Source of the DNA: Bacteroidota bacterium
GTDB lineage: Bacteria; Bacteroidota; Bacteroidia; Bacteroidales; Lentimicrobiaceae
Assembly (NCBI GenBank): GCA_023441805.1
Contig: JAEZNO010000005.1
Span: 1-37,400 of the forward strand
Length of the DNA: 37,400 nt
Direction: 5' to 3'
Below the pieces are notes generated by a model. The model saw only the letters and a list, made by a program, of their open reading frames with translations, was not told the DNA's origin and ran no database searches. The position numbers and the translations under genes are program-made. This document shows positions 7,492 to 15,552 of this stretch, in pieces. How positions within the stretch are numbered: the stretch's first letter is position 1; each line of letters starts with the position of its first letter.

Positions 7492-9006
7492 ATGGAACGG
7501 TACTTTGAGGAATTCAGAAATAACATTATTGGTAACAACCTGGAATATAAGACTCCCTACGGAATTCAGAAATTGATTTACGCCGATTGGATTGCCAGCG
7601 GCAGGTTGTACAAACCAATAGAAGATCTGTTGACGAATGAAATTGGTCCTTACATAGGTAATACACATACAGAGACTAGCGAGACCGGCACTTCGATGAC
7701 TAAAGCATATCATCTTGCCCATAAGATCATAAAGCATCACGTAAACGCCGGGCTTGATGATCTGATCATTACATCAGGCTTTGGTATGACAGGAGTGGTA
7801 GCTAAATTCCAAAGAATGCTCGGGCTGAAAATGTGTGGTCAGTTAACTGATAGCAAGTGCTTTAAGGAAAAGATTAAACCTGTTGTGTTTGTAACACACA
7901 TGGAACACCATTCAAATCACACTTCATGGTTTGAGACAATAAGTGATGTGGTAGTATTACAACCTGACAAGGACCTGCTAGTTGATCCTGAAGAGCTGCA
8001 TCGTCAGCTTGAGATATATAAAGACCGGCCAATGAAGATCGGTGCTTTTACTGCATGTTCAAATGTTACCGGGGTACGTACCCCATATAATAAACTGGCA
8101 AGGTTAATGCATGAATATGGCGGATATTGCTTCATCGACTTTGCAGCATCAGCCCCATATGAAGATATAAATATGCATCCTGCCGACCCTGAGGAGAGAC
8201 TTGATGCAGTAATGTTTTCACCACACAAATTCCTCGGCGGGCCAGGTTCTTCAGGAGTTTTGGTCTTCAATAGAGCCATCTATCATAATCGTACCCCTGA
8301 TCAGCCGGGAGGAGGAACTGTTGACTGGACCAATCCCTGGGGAGAATATAAATACGTTGATGATATTGAAGCACGTGAAGATGGTGGCACCCCGGGATTC
8401 ATGCAGGCTATCCGTACAGCCCTCTGTATTAAGCTGAAAGAACAGATGGGTGTAAGTAACATGAAAAAACGGGAAGAAGAACTTCTTAAGATTGCTTTTA
8501 AAGGATTGAACGAAATAGAAACGCTTCATGTTCTTGCACCTCAGCAAACTGAACGTTTGGGAGTCATTTCATTCTATTTTGAAAACATACATTATAATCT
8601 GGCTGTAAAGTTATTAAGTGATCGATTTGGTGTTCAGGTCAGAGGTGGATGTGCCTGTGCAGGTACTTATGGACATTACCTGCTTGATGTTAGCTATGAG
8701 CACTCACGTGAGATAACCGAACTCATTAACCATGGTGACTTATCAAAGAAACCGGGATGGATTCGTTTATCATTGCATCCAACAATGACTGATGAAGAGT
8801 TATATTTTATTCTCAATGCATTGAAAGAAATTCAACTGCATCATAAAGAGTGGGCAGAAGATTATATTTATGATAAGCACAAGAACGAATTCAGATATTG
8901 CCGGGAGAGTAACCTTTTGAATGAAAGAGTTTACAGTTGGTTTAATCTTCAGTCCGTCAGGGTTAGCAACGTGATTTCAGGGAGCATTCCCACCCTGCCG
9001 GGATAA
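7492..9006 (+). CDS. PLP-dependent aminotransferase class V / cysteine desulfurase-like
   Basis: A 504-residue fold-type I PLP enzyme of the class V (NifS/SufS-like) family. The cofactor lysine is K246 in MFSPHKFLGGPG. FIDFAAS near 214-220 supplies the aspartate that binds the pyridine nitrogen, and HMEHHSNHTSW near 136-146 stacks on the ring. The RGGCACAG segment (C387, C389) occupies the position of the persulfide loop of cysteine desulfurases, so sulfur or selenium mobilisation is plausible, but substrate is unproven. It is longer than SufS (about 400 residues), mainly by a C-terminal extension. The last 19 or so codons overlap the 3' end of the opposite-strand metallophosphoesterase gene by 58 bases. 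No suf or isc genes are nearby. Confidence 0.85.
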   Translation: MERYFEEFRNNIIGNNLEYKTPYGIQKLIYADWIASGRLYKPIEDLLTNEIGPYIGNTHTETSETGTSMTKAYHLAHKIIKHHVNAGLDDLIITSGFGMTGVVAKFQRMLGLKMCGQLTDSKCFKEKIKPVVFVTHMEHHSNHTSWFETISDVVVLQPDKDLLVDPEELHRQLEIYKDRPMKIGAFTACSNVTGVRTPYNKLARLMHEYGGYCFIDFAASAPYEDINMHPADPEERLDAVMFSPHKFLGGPGSSGVLVFNRAIYHNRTPDQPGGGTVDWTNPWGEYKYVDDIEAREDGGTPGFMQAIRTALCIKLKEQMGVSNMKKREEELLKIAFKGLNEIETLHVLAPQQTERLGVISFYFENIHYNLAVKLLSDRFGVQVRGGCACAGTYGHYLLDVSYEHSREITELINHGDLSKKPGWIRLSLHPTMTDEELYFILNALKEIQLHHKEWAEDYIYDKHKNEFRYCRESNLLNERVYSWFNLQSVRVSNVISGSIPTLPG

Positions 9007-10286
9007 GCTATGTGTCCAAGACCTAAGTTAACATAAAGGTTCATGGTTTTCCCACCTGTAGGGGTTACTTTATAAAGACCACCCCAGTTTTTATAGACAT
9101 ACTGCGATGGGCTCCACTTTATTCCAAAGCCTTCAAAACCCATCTGCATTCCGTGAGTATGCCCGGATAATGTAAGATCAAATCTCTTATACTTCTTTGT
9201 CACTTCTGCATCCCAATGAGTTGGATCGTGTGACATTAAGATACTTACATCCGAATCAGGCGCATTCTGCATGGTGATATTCATGTTTCCATACCTGTGG
9301 AACCTTGCGGTAGCGCTCCAATTCTCAACTCCTGCCAGTAATATAGTTCCTCCCTTAATGTTAATTAAAGTGTGCTCATTTCTGAGCAGTCTCCAACCTA
9401 AAGTGCGGTAAAATGCTTCCAATTTCTTCAAATCTTCAGCTTTAGCAATTGAGTCAGGCCATGAAATATAATCACCATAATCATGATTCCCCATGATGGC
9501 ATAAACACCATATGGCGCTCTTATTTTCGACAATACTGTCTCAAAACCGTTAGTTTCTTTGGCACTGAAATTAACCATATCACCGGTAAACAATACAAGA
9601 TCCGGTTTCAGTTCATTCACAATTTCAACTGCACGTTCTAGTGGTTTGGTAGTTACCCAACTTCCAAGATGTATATCTGATAATTGAACGATTCTCAATC
9701 CATTCATTGTTTCAGGAAGATTCTCAATCTTAATATTTACTTCCCTAGTCTTAAATTTCGATACCCAATGTATACTTCCAATAACTAAGCTGACAAATGC
9801 CAGACTACCTATTAATATTGCCATTCTCTTTAAAAACCTTACGATGTATAAATAATAACCTGAGGACCGTATTCTCCTGTGAAAGATTCGTCTGAAAACA
9901 TCCATTAACAGAGCAGGAATCAGTAAGATAAATAAAACTGATTTAGCCATAAGAGCCATTATACCCACTCCCGGCAGATATACCAACCAGACTTTCTTCC
10001 ATTCAATAATTGGAATTAAAGCAGCAATGACCAGAAACAGAATTAATAAAATTACAGGTAACCACCACAAAAAGATGAGGATGTTCTTAAACTTCTCATT
10101 AAAGGCAGGCTTAACATCCCTGATAAAATTGAATACAAGGTATTCAACTATCAGAAACATACCTAATAAAGGAATGCGGCCTGAATACTGAGGTAACGCT
10201 CCTTTTAACAAAAAGTAAAGAAGTGCTAAAAATATCAGAAGAATAAACGCTGCCCTGTACTTATTCTTTTTACTTTTTAATCTCAA
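8949..10286 (-). CDS. Membrane-anchored metallophosphoesterase (YkuE/YaeI-like)
   Basis: A 445-residue protein with about five N-terminal membrane helices (roughly 11-29, 38-55, 70-92, 100-128, 153-172) followed by a calcineurin-like phosphoesterase domain from about 197. Metal-binding motifs are complete and in order: QLSDIHLG (D204, H206), FTGDMVNF (D236), MGNHDYGD (N267, H268), MSHDP, and SGHTHGMQMG. Two divalent metals are expected at the active site. Members of this group act on phospholipid or UDP-diacylglucosamine-type substrates, but the substrate here is unknown. The catalytic domain is likely cytoplasmic-membrane bound. The gene ends inside the 3' end of the convergent aminotransferase gene. 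A TAATTTTG element lies 43-50 bases upstream of the start. Confidence 0.9.
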   Translation of the reverse strand: MRLKSKKNKYRAAFILLIFLALLYFLLKGALPQYSGRIPLLGMFLIVEYLVFNFIRDVKPAFNEKFKNILIFLWWLPVILLILFLVIAALIPIIEWKKVWLVYLPGVGIMALMAKSVLFILLIPALLMDVFRRIFHRRIRSSGYYLYIVRFLKRMAILIGSLAFVSLVIGSIHWVSKFKTREVNIKIENLPETMNGLRIVQLSDIHLGSWVTTKPLERAVEIVNELKPDLVLFTGDMVNFSAKETNGFETVLSKIRAPYGVYAIMGNHDYGDYISWPDSIAKAEDLKKLEAFYRTLGWRLLRNEHTLINIKGGTILLAGVENWSATARFHRYGNMNITMQNAPDSDVSILMSHDPTHWDAEVTKKYKRFDLTLSGHTHGMQMGFEGFGIKWSPSQYVYKNWGGLYKVTPTGGKTMNLYVNLGLGHIAYPGRVGMLPEITLLTLTD

Positions 10287-10328
10287 TGTGGTTATAGTTA
10301 AACACTATGATTTCTGAATACGGAGCGG

Positions 10329-10361
10329 CAAAATTACACATTATTTCTTCCTGAGTCGCAA
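10329..10361 (-). promoter_or_regulatory. Possible promoter of the metallophosphoesterase gene
   Basis: On the minus strand TAATTTTG (10336-10329) matches TAnnTTTG. A TTG lies at 10361-10359, 22 bases further upstream, inside the 3' end of copA. The spacing is slightly long, so this is moderate evidence. Confidence 0.45.
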
Positions 10362-13010
10362 TGAATTAGCAATTACTGACACTGAACTGAAACTCATTGC
10401 AACTGCTGCAAACATCGGACTTAAAAGCAATCCGAAATGTGGATAAAGAATACCTGCAGCTATAGGAACCCCCAGAACGTTATAAACAAATGCAAAAAAT
10501 AAATTTTGTTTAATGTTCCGCATGACCTGAGCACTTAGCTTCTTTGCCCGCGCTATTCCATTTAAGTCGCCTTTAACTAATGTAATTTCAGCGCTTTGCA
10601 TGGCAATATCAGTTCCTGTTCCCATTGCAATTCCAATGTTTGCCTGTGCTAAACCGGGTGCATCATTAATGCCGTCACCTGCCATTGCCACAAAATGTCC
10701 TTGTTCCTGCAATCTCCTTATTTCCTTAAACTTGTCTTCAGGTAAGTAATCTGCCTTATATTGTTTGAGTCCGAGTTCATTTGCAACGGTTTTTGCAGTT
10801 AAACTGTTATCCCCGGTGAGCATAATGACATTTACACCCATCTCATGCAATTCTTTTATTGCCTGGTAAGATGTTCTTTTTATTCTGTCGCTCACACCTA
10901 TAACACCTTCAATCCTTTCGCCGAGTATCATAAACATGACTGTCTGCCCCGACAATTGCCATTCTTCAACTAATTGTGTCTGAGCATCATTCAGTGTTAT
11001 ATTATAGTCATCGAGTATCTTTTTATTACCCAAAACCAATTTCTCACCCTCATAAAATCCGGTTACCCCTTTTCCGGTAACTGAGACGAACTTTTCAACT
11101 TCCTTAAATTCAAGTCCTTTCTCTTTTGCTCCCTTCACAATTGCTTCGGCCAGAGGATGTTCACTGTGCACGTCAATTGATGCAGCAATTTGCAGTATCT
11201 GGTCATCAGTCAACTTGCCAAATGAACGATATCCCTTCAGACTTGGTTTTCCTTCTGTTAAAGTGCCGGTTTTGTCAACTATTAGGGTGTCAATTTTATT
11301 CATATCCTCAATTGCTCTGGCATCCTTTATTAGAATACCAGACTGAGCACCTCTGCCAGTTCCAACCATAATCGACATTGGCGTGGCAAGTCCCAAAGCA
11401 CAGGGACAGGCAATGATGAGAACCGAAACTGCATTAACAAAAGCAAATACCAGCGAAGGCTCAGGTCCCCAGGCAGCCCATATGGCAAATGTTATAAGAG
11501 CAATACCAATAATTATCTGAACGAAGTATTTGGCCACAATATCAGCCAGTCGTTGTATAGGGGCTCTCGTTCTGCTTGCCTCATTAACCATTTCAATTAT
11601 TCTTGCAAGCAAAGTATCTTTCCCTACCTTTTCAGCCATCATCAGAAAAGTAGTCTTACCGTTGATGGTTCCGCCAGTCACCTTATCTCCCGAAAACTTA
11701 TCCACAGGTATCGGTTCACCCGTTATCATACTTTCATCAACAGTCGCCTGACCGTCAGTTATTTTGCCATCAACCGGTATCTTTTCACCTGGTTTTATCT
11801 TCAGAATATCACCAACATTCACGTGCTCAAGCGGGATTTCTTCTTCAATTCCATTAGTGACTCTCAATGCAACAGGTGGTACTAGATTCAATAATGCTTT
11901 AATGGCAGCATTTGTCTTCGAATGAGCCTTTAATTCCATTACCTGTCCTAACAGAACTAATGATAAGATTACGGCCGATGCTTCAAAATAGAGATGCACA
12001 TTGCCATGCATGTCTTTAAACTGATCAGGGAATATTCCCGGAATTATTAAGGCGAACACACTGAATATATAAGCAGCACCGACACCTATTGAAATAAGTG
12101 TCCACATGTTAGGCGACCTGCGAATAACAGAGCTGTATCCACGTTCAAAAAACTGCCATCCCGAATAAAAAACAACAGGAGTTGTCAGTACAAATGAAAT
12201 CCACCCTGTCAGAGTACGGTTCTTCATCAAAAAGGATCCTACACCGGGTATCATATCACCCATAGCAAGTAAGAAAACAGGAATTGTGAAGGCAACTGCA
12301 ATCCAGAATTTGCGTGACATTACCTTGTATGCATCATCCTCTTCCTCATCTGCCTGAGGCTTTACAGGTACCAGGTTCATTCCGCAAATTGGACAACTAC
12401 CCGGACCGTTTTGCTTTATTTCAGGGTGCATGGGACAGGTATATAGATTTGCTCCTGAAGCAGGTGTAAAACTCTCTTCTTTGACCAAGTGCATGCCGCA
12501 TACAGGACAATCACCCGGTTTATCGTAGGTTTTGTCACCTTCGCAATGCATCGGACAATAATACCTCTGTCTGGAAGGCAGAGCCTTCTTATCCTCATTC
12601 GAAGCTGCGACTGTCTCAGTTTTCTTTTCAGATTGTTCCGGTTCCTTATGCTCTTTCTTTGCTGGTGCATTAACAGGCTGACCTGTTGATGGATTAATCA
12701 TCAAACCTGATATGCTCGATGCAAGGAACATGTGACATACAGGACATCTTCCGGGATATTCGTAAGTAACATCACCTTCACAATGCATAGGGCAGTAGAA
12801 TCGCTCCTTTTGCGAACTACCTTTAGAGGCTTTCAGTTTCTCCTCCGTTTCAAGCATGGAGCCACAAATTGGACATGTACCTTCTTTCTTATAGGTCTTT
12901 TCGCCTTCACACTCATTAGGACAAGCATACCTGACAGGGGTTGCCTCCTGATTGATATTTGTGCCTCGGTCTTTGTCAGGTAGTTTATCTTGATTTTGCT
13001 CTTTATCCAT
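10341..13010 (-). CDS. copA: Copper-translocating P1B-type ATPase with four heavy-metal-binding domains
   Basis: An 889-residue P-type ATPase predicted to export Cu(I) (or Ag) across the inner membrane. The N-terminus has four tandem heavy-metal-binding (YHS-like HMBD) repeats at about 27-52, 70-96, 149-175 and 190-215, each with CPMH or CPNE and CPxC cores, joined by Lys/Glu-rich linkers. There is no classical HMA (GMTCxxC) domain. The ATPase core has the TGEP loop (about 430-433), the metal-binding CPC at 535-537 inside ACPCALGLATP, the phosphorylated aspartate in DKTGT at 579-583, SEHPLAEA with the HP motif at 618-619, and GDGINDAP. This is a CopA/CopB-type P1B core. Four HMBDs is more than usual (one or two). 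No adjacent CopZ, CsoR or CueR gene is visible. Metal choice between Cu(I) and Cu(II) is inferred. Confidence 0.92.
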   Translation of the reverse strand: MDKEQNQDKLPDKDRGTNINQEATPVRYACPNECEGEKTYKKEGTCPICGSMLETEEKLKASKGSSQKERFYCPMHCEGDVTYEYPGRCPVCHMFLASSISGLMINPSTGQPVNAPAKKEHKEPEQSEKKTETVAASNEDKKALPSRQRYYCPMHCEGDKTYDKPGDCPVCGMHLVKEESFTPASGANLYTCPMHPEIKQNGPGSCPICGMNLVPVKPQADEEEDDAYKVMSRKFWIAVAFTIPVFLLAMGDMIPGVGSFLMKNRTLTGWISFVLTTPVVFYSGWQFFERGYSSVIRRSPNMWTLISIGVGAAYIFSVFALIIPGIFPDQFKDMHGNVHLYFEASAVILSLVLLGQVMELKAHSKTNAAIKALLNLVPPVALRVTNGIEEEIPLEHVNVGDILKIKPGEKIPVDGKITDGQATVDESMITGEPIPVDKFSGDKVTGGTINGKTTFLMMAEKVGKDTLLARIIEMVNEASRTRAPIQRLADIVAKYFVQIIIGIALITFAIWAAWGPEPSLVFAFVNAVSVLIIACPCALGLATPMSIMVGTGRGAQSGILIKDARAIEDMNKIDTLIVDKTGTLTEGKPSLKGYRSFGKLTDDQILQIAASIDVHSEHPLAEAIVKGAKEKGLEFKEVEKFVSVTGKGVTGFYEGEKLVLGNKKILDDYNITLNDAQTQLVEEWQLSGQTVMFMILGERIEGVIGVSDRIKRTSYQAIKELHEMGVNVIMLTGDNSLTAKTVANELGLKQYKADYLPEDKFKEIRRLQEQGHFVAMAGDGINDAPGLAQANIGIAMGTGTDIAMQSAEITLVKGDLNGIARAKKLSAQVMRNIKQNLFFAFVYNVLGVPIAAGILYPHFGLLLSPMFAAVAMSFSSVSVIANSLRLRKK

Positions 13011-13104
13011 AATACTTCATTAAACAGTCGGTTAAATTATAAGTTGTGAATTCATCAGGCTACGTCCCTACCCCTTGTGACATAATGTAATTCAATATTA
13101 TTAG

Positions 13105-13233
13105 GTGTAGAGCTCAGGCATGCCATGATTCTATTGGTTGCAGAAACAAGGCATGCCATGTTTAGTGTATAAAAGCAAGGAATTCCCTGTCTCCGCATTG
13201 GAGTAGAGACAGGAAGTACCTGTCTCTGCTGTC
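13105..13233. repeat. Degenerate palindromic repeat cluster upstream of copA
   Basis: Two copies of AGGCATGCCATG sit near 13116-13127 and 13149-13160. A 9-bp hairpin, AGAGACAGG (13205-13213) with CCTGTCTCT (13219-13227), follows, and a third CCTGTCTC arm lies at 13186-13193. These resemble the dispersed GTAGAGACA...GCATGCC...TGTCTCTAC palindromes of Bacteroidota spacers. It may also work as a structured leader region for copA, which starts 95 bases away. Confidence 0.55.
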
Positions 13234-13280
13234 ATAAATTGAAATATGGATTATATAAATTTATCTGCAAAGGTAGCAAT

Positions 13281-13319
13281 AAAAAAAACCTCTGTATCGG
13301 TTGATAACAGAGGTTTTTT
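13281..13319 (-). terminator. Terminator of the tRNA-Ser/tRNA-Pro operon
   Basis: AACCTCTGT (13287-13295) pairs with ACAGAGGTT (13307-13315), extended by A/T pairs on both sides. On the minus strand a run of eight T follows. It begins right at the 3' end of tRNA-Pro. Confidence 0.88.
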
Positions 13320-13396
13320 GGTCGGGGCGAATGGATTCGAACCATCGACCCCCTGGTCCCAAACCAGGTGCGCTAGCCGGACTGCGCTACGCCCCG
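13319..13396 (-). tRNA. tRNA-Pro (anticodon TGG)
   Basis: The minus strand folds into a full cloverleaf: acceptor CGGGGCG/CGCCCCG, D arm GCGC/GCGC, anticodon arm CCTGG-TTTGGGA-CCAGG giving anticodon TGG, and a T arm with TTCGAAT. The discriminator A (13322) is followed by CCA in the genome (13321-13319), so the 3' end appears to be encoded. It follows tRNA-Ser on the same transcript. Confidence 0.95.
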
Positions 13397-13443
13397 AGGA
13401 TCTGCAGATACAGAACATGTTCTGTAACCACTTTAGGTGTCCG

Positions 13444-13530
13444 CGGTGAGAGGGGGATTCGAACCCCCGGTAGGGTTTCCCCTACGACAGTTTAGCAAAC
13501 TGTTGGTTTAAGCCTCTCACCCATCTCACC
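13444..13530 (-). tRNA. tRNA-Ser (anticodon GCT)
   Basis: An 87-base class II tRNA on the minus strand. The acceptor GGTGAGA pairs with TCTCACC and the discriminator is G. The anticodon arm ACAGT-TTGCTAA-ACTGT gives anticodon GCT. A long variable arm follows (GTAGGG-GAAA-CCCTAC) and the T arm is GGGGG-TTCGAAT-CCCCC. CCA is not encoded. It is the first gene of the operon, directly downstream of a consensus promoter. Confidence 0.95.
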
Positions 13531-13542
13531 GTAAAGGGAGTG

Positions 13543-13573
13543 CAAAAGTACAAAAGGAATGGTAATAACCAAA
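13543..13573 (-). promoter_or_regulatory. Promoter of the tRNA-Ser/tRNA-Pro operon
   Basis: On the minus strand TTTG (13573-13570) and TACTTTTG (13550-13543) are exactly 19 bases apart, a full match to the Bacteroidota TTTG-N19-TAnnTTTG promoter. The tRNA-Ser 5' end lies 12 bases further on. Confidence 0.88.
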
Positions 13574-13672
13574 ATTATTTTCACAAATTTTGATTTTTCT
13601 TCAAAATTTTCGGACTAACAGTTGAACCATTAACCTTAATGACTCAATTGACAAGCTTTGGATCAATATAAT

Positions 13673-13764
13673 TGACCTTATATTTACCCGATACATACCT
13701 AATAGTGACCCTAAAGTGACCCTGAAGGTCAATTTAGGGTCACTATTAGCTCAGTTTTGGGTCA
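13673..13764. repeat. 11-bp phased array with dyad symmetry
   Basis: TGACC-type cores start at 13673, 13684 (TTACC), 13695 (ATACC), 13706 and 13717, exactly 11 bases apart. After a five-base centre at 13722-13726 the core inverts to GGTCA at 13727, 13738, 13749 (GCTCA) and 13760, with the same period. The inner part forms a 15-bp perfect inverted repeat (13701-13715 with 13733-13747) plus a 5-bp inner stem. There is no T-run, so it is not a terminator. Confidence 0.8.
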
Positions 13765-13907
13765 ATTATATAAATCCAAATTTAGATAATAGTGCAATAA
13801 ATTACGACACCGGTGGAGTGTAATTACACCATCGGTACATTACTTACTATAGGTCCATAACTAGACCGTTGGTCAATTACCTGACCATCGTAAAGAAGTT
13901 GAAAGAA

Positions 13908-14366
13908 TTAAGGGATATAAACACCTTTATGTGAAGGCACACCTGCTCCTAGGAAATTACTCATTTTTTCGAGCAGGCTAACTTTGTCGATCGGCTTAGA
14001 GATGTAATCAATACATCCTGAGGCGAAGCACAGTTCTACTTCATTGTCATAAACGTAAGCGGTCTGTGCAATAACAGGCAGATTTTCTCTGATACTATGA
14101 ATTGCTATGGTAGCATCAAAACCATTAATGCCAGGCATATTGATATCCATTAATACGATATCGATATTTTTATTTTCTCTAACCAGATTAATGGCTTCCT
14201 GACCGGTTGAAGCCCATAGAATTTCAGCGTTTGTATGTCGGAGGATGGTTTTCAGGTAAAGAAAACTGCAATCTGTATCCTCAGCTATCAGAATAGTCTT
14301 ACCCATCCAGTCGTAAACCTTATGGTCGGAATTATTCTGAAAGTCAGAAAATGATAACTGTCTCAT
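13908..14366 (-). CDS. Stand-alone response regulator receiver protein
   Basis: A 152-residue single receiver (CheY-like) domain with no output domain. The acidic pair is E29/D30 in LIAEDT, the phosphoacceptor is D74 in VLMDINMPG, the conserved Thr is about 102 in AQTAY, and the switch lysine is K124 in YISKPID. Residues 1-20 precede the domain and look disordered; an in-frame ATG at 14306 (MGKTILIAEDT) would give a 132-residue protein with the standard receiver start and may be the true start. The sequence resembles the receivers attached to hybrid histidine kinases. No kinase is adjacent, so the partner is unknown. It probably works as a phosphorelay intermediate or protein-binding switch. 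Confidence 0.88.
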   Translation of the reverse strand: MRQLSFSDFQNNSDHKVYDWMGKTILIAEDTDCSFLYLKTILRHTNAEILWASTGQEAINLVRENKNIDIVLMDINMPGINGFDATIAIHSIRENLPVIAQTAYVYDNEVELCFASGCIDYISKPIDKVSLLEKMSNFLGAGVPSHKGVYIP

Positions 14367-14532
14367 GGGGGTTGTTACTAGTGCATCACGATAGCCTTGT
14401 AAAATTAAGATAAATCCCGATGCAAATTATACATTTTATATCAAATTTGACCAAAAGTAACTTTTGAGAGGCAATATTGTTTGATTACGCTAGAAATTTT
14501 TCTACTTGGCTTTTAACTTTCTAACTTTTTAG

Positions 14533-14540
14533 TACCTTTG
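14533..14540 (+). promoter_or_regulatory. -7 promoter element for tRNA-Arg
   Basis: TACCTTTG matches TAnnTTTG, 50 bases before the tRNA. A TTG at 14506-14508 lies 24 bases upstream, a little farther than the usual 19-21, so the -33 box is uncertain. Confidence 0.6.
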
Positions 14541-14590
14541 CAGTCCTTTATTTGACAACCTGGTTCATTAAGTCACCGGTAAAATAAAGC

Positions 14591-14664
14591 GGTCCGGTAG
14601 CTCAGCTGGATAGAGCAGCAGCCTTCTAAGCTGCGGGTCGTGGGTTCGAATCCCGCCCGGATCA
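14591..14664 (+). tRNA. tRNA-Arg (anticodon TCT)
   Basis: A 74-base cloverleaf. The acceptor GGTCCGG pairs with CCGGATC, with one G-T pair, and the discriminator is A. D arm GCTC/GAGC, anticodon arm GCAGC-CTTCTAA-GCTGC giving TCT, T arm GTGGG-TTCGAAT-CCCGC. CCA is not encoded. The acyltransferase gene starts 30-40 bases downstream with no terminator between, so read-through is possible. Confidence 0.95.
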
Positions 14665-14694
14665 CTACTTTTCTTCCTCACTATACAGGTTGAA

Positions 14695-15552
14695 GTGAAA
14701 GAAATGTTTAAGAAATCTATTGCCTATATTCTGTTCATTATTGCCCGCCTTATCAGCTATCTTCCCTTTAGCTGGTTATATAAACTCTCAGCTTTTATAG
14801 CCTTTATTCTTCGAAACATTATCAATTACCGGCTGAATGTTATCATTCAGAACCTAAGCCGCTCCTTCCCTACCCTAAAATATGGAGAAATTAAAAAAAT
14901 AGCCGATAAATTCTACCTTCACTTTACTGACGTTTTCATCGAAGTCATCAAAAGTATTTCATTACCAAAGTCGGTAATGACTAAGCGATTTAAGGTTGAA
15001 AATCCTGAGCTATTACTCAATTATTATAAGGAAGGTAAGAATATTATTGGTTTAACAGGCCATATAGCCAACTGGGAATGGATGAGTATCATCCCGTCAT
15101 TATACTCTTTTCCTTGTTTTACTCTCTACAAACCGTTAAGAAGTAAAATAGCTGAATATATTATGACGAAAGTAAGGCTAAGATTTGGAATGAAACTTCT
15201 TCCTATGGCTAATGCAGCCAGGTATATTCTTAGCCATAAAAATGAGCAGGCATTATATATTTTTATTGGTGACCAATCGCCCGCAAGGGTTGAAGACCCT
15301 GACGAATTGAACTTCCTGAATCAACCTACAACGTTCTTTACCGGTGGTTCAAAACTTGCTAAAGCAACTCACGCTGCTGTTATATATATATCCATCAGGA
15401 AAGTGGCCAGAGGCTATTATTCTGTACGGTTTATTCCTGTCGATACTGCTGATTACAGTACAGTCCTTACGCAATATGCTCAATTATTGCAAGATGACAT
15501 AATTAGTAGCCCGTCAGATTGGCTTTGGTCACATAAACGGTGGAAACATTAG
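14695..15552 (+). CDS. Lipid A biosynthesis-type lysophospholipid acyltransferase (LpxL/HtrB family)
   Basis: A 285-residue inner-membrane acyltransferase of the LpxL/LpxM (HtrB) family, which adds secondary acyl chains to lipid A from acyl-ACP. The catalytic H-x4-E pair is H123 and E128 in GHIANWEW. A membrane anchor spans about residues 8-42. The DQSP motif near residue 200 is also typical. The length (about 290-310 is normal) fits. The start is uncertain: GTG at 14695 is given, but ATG at 14704 (MFKKSIAYIL) is equally good and lacks nothing. The gene sits just after tRNA-Arg and its last 13 bases overlap the possible GTG start of the MFS gene, so the two are translationally linked. Whether the acceptor is lipid A or an ornithine-type lipid cannot be told. 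Confidence 0.88.
   Translation: MKEMFKKSIAYILFIIARLISYLPFSWLYKLSAFIAFILRNIINYRLNVIIQNLSRSFPTLKYGEIKKIADKFYLHFTDVFIEVIKSISLPKSVMTKRFKVENPELLLNYYKEGKNIIGLTGHIANWEWMSIIPSLYSFPCFTLYKPLRSKIAEYIMTKVRLRFGMKLLPMANAARYILSHKNEQALYIFIGDQSPARVEDPDELNFLNQPTTFFTGGSKLAKATHAAVIYISIRKVARGYYSVRFIPVDTADYSTVLTQYAQLLQDDIISSPSDWLWSHKRWKH

Larger units (their letters stand above)
13531..13907. other. Intergenic region dense in phased and inverted half-sites
   Basis: No coding frame is supported. It contains the tRNA promoter (13543-13573), the 11-bp phased array (13673-13764) and a second group of inverted ACC/GGT half-sites (13805-13890), including the 12-bp palindrome GTGTAATTACAC at 13818-13829. Confidence 0.6.

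Noticed and set aside
13246..13495. Plus-strand frames with GANGFEPSTPWSQTRCASR- and GERGIRTPGRVSPTTV-like peptides
   Set aside because: They are translations of the antisense strands of tRNA-Pro and tRNA-Ser, a known source of false proteins in databases.
13673..13764. CRISPR array or rho-independent terminator
   Set aside because: Units are 11 bp with no spacers of CRISPR size, and no T-run follows the hairpin on either strand.
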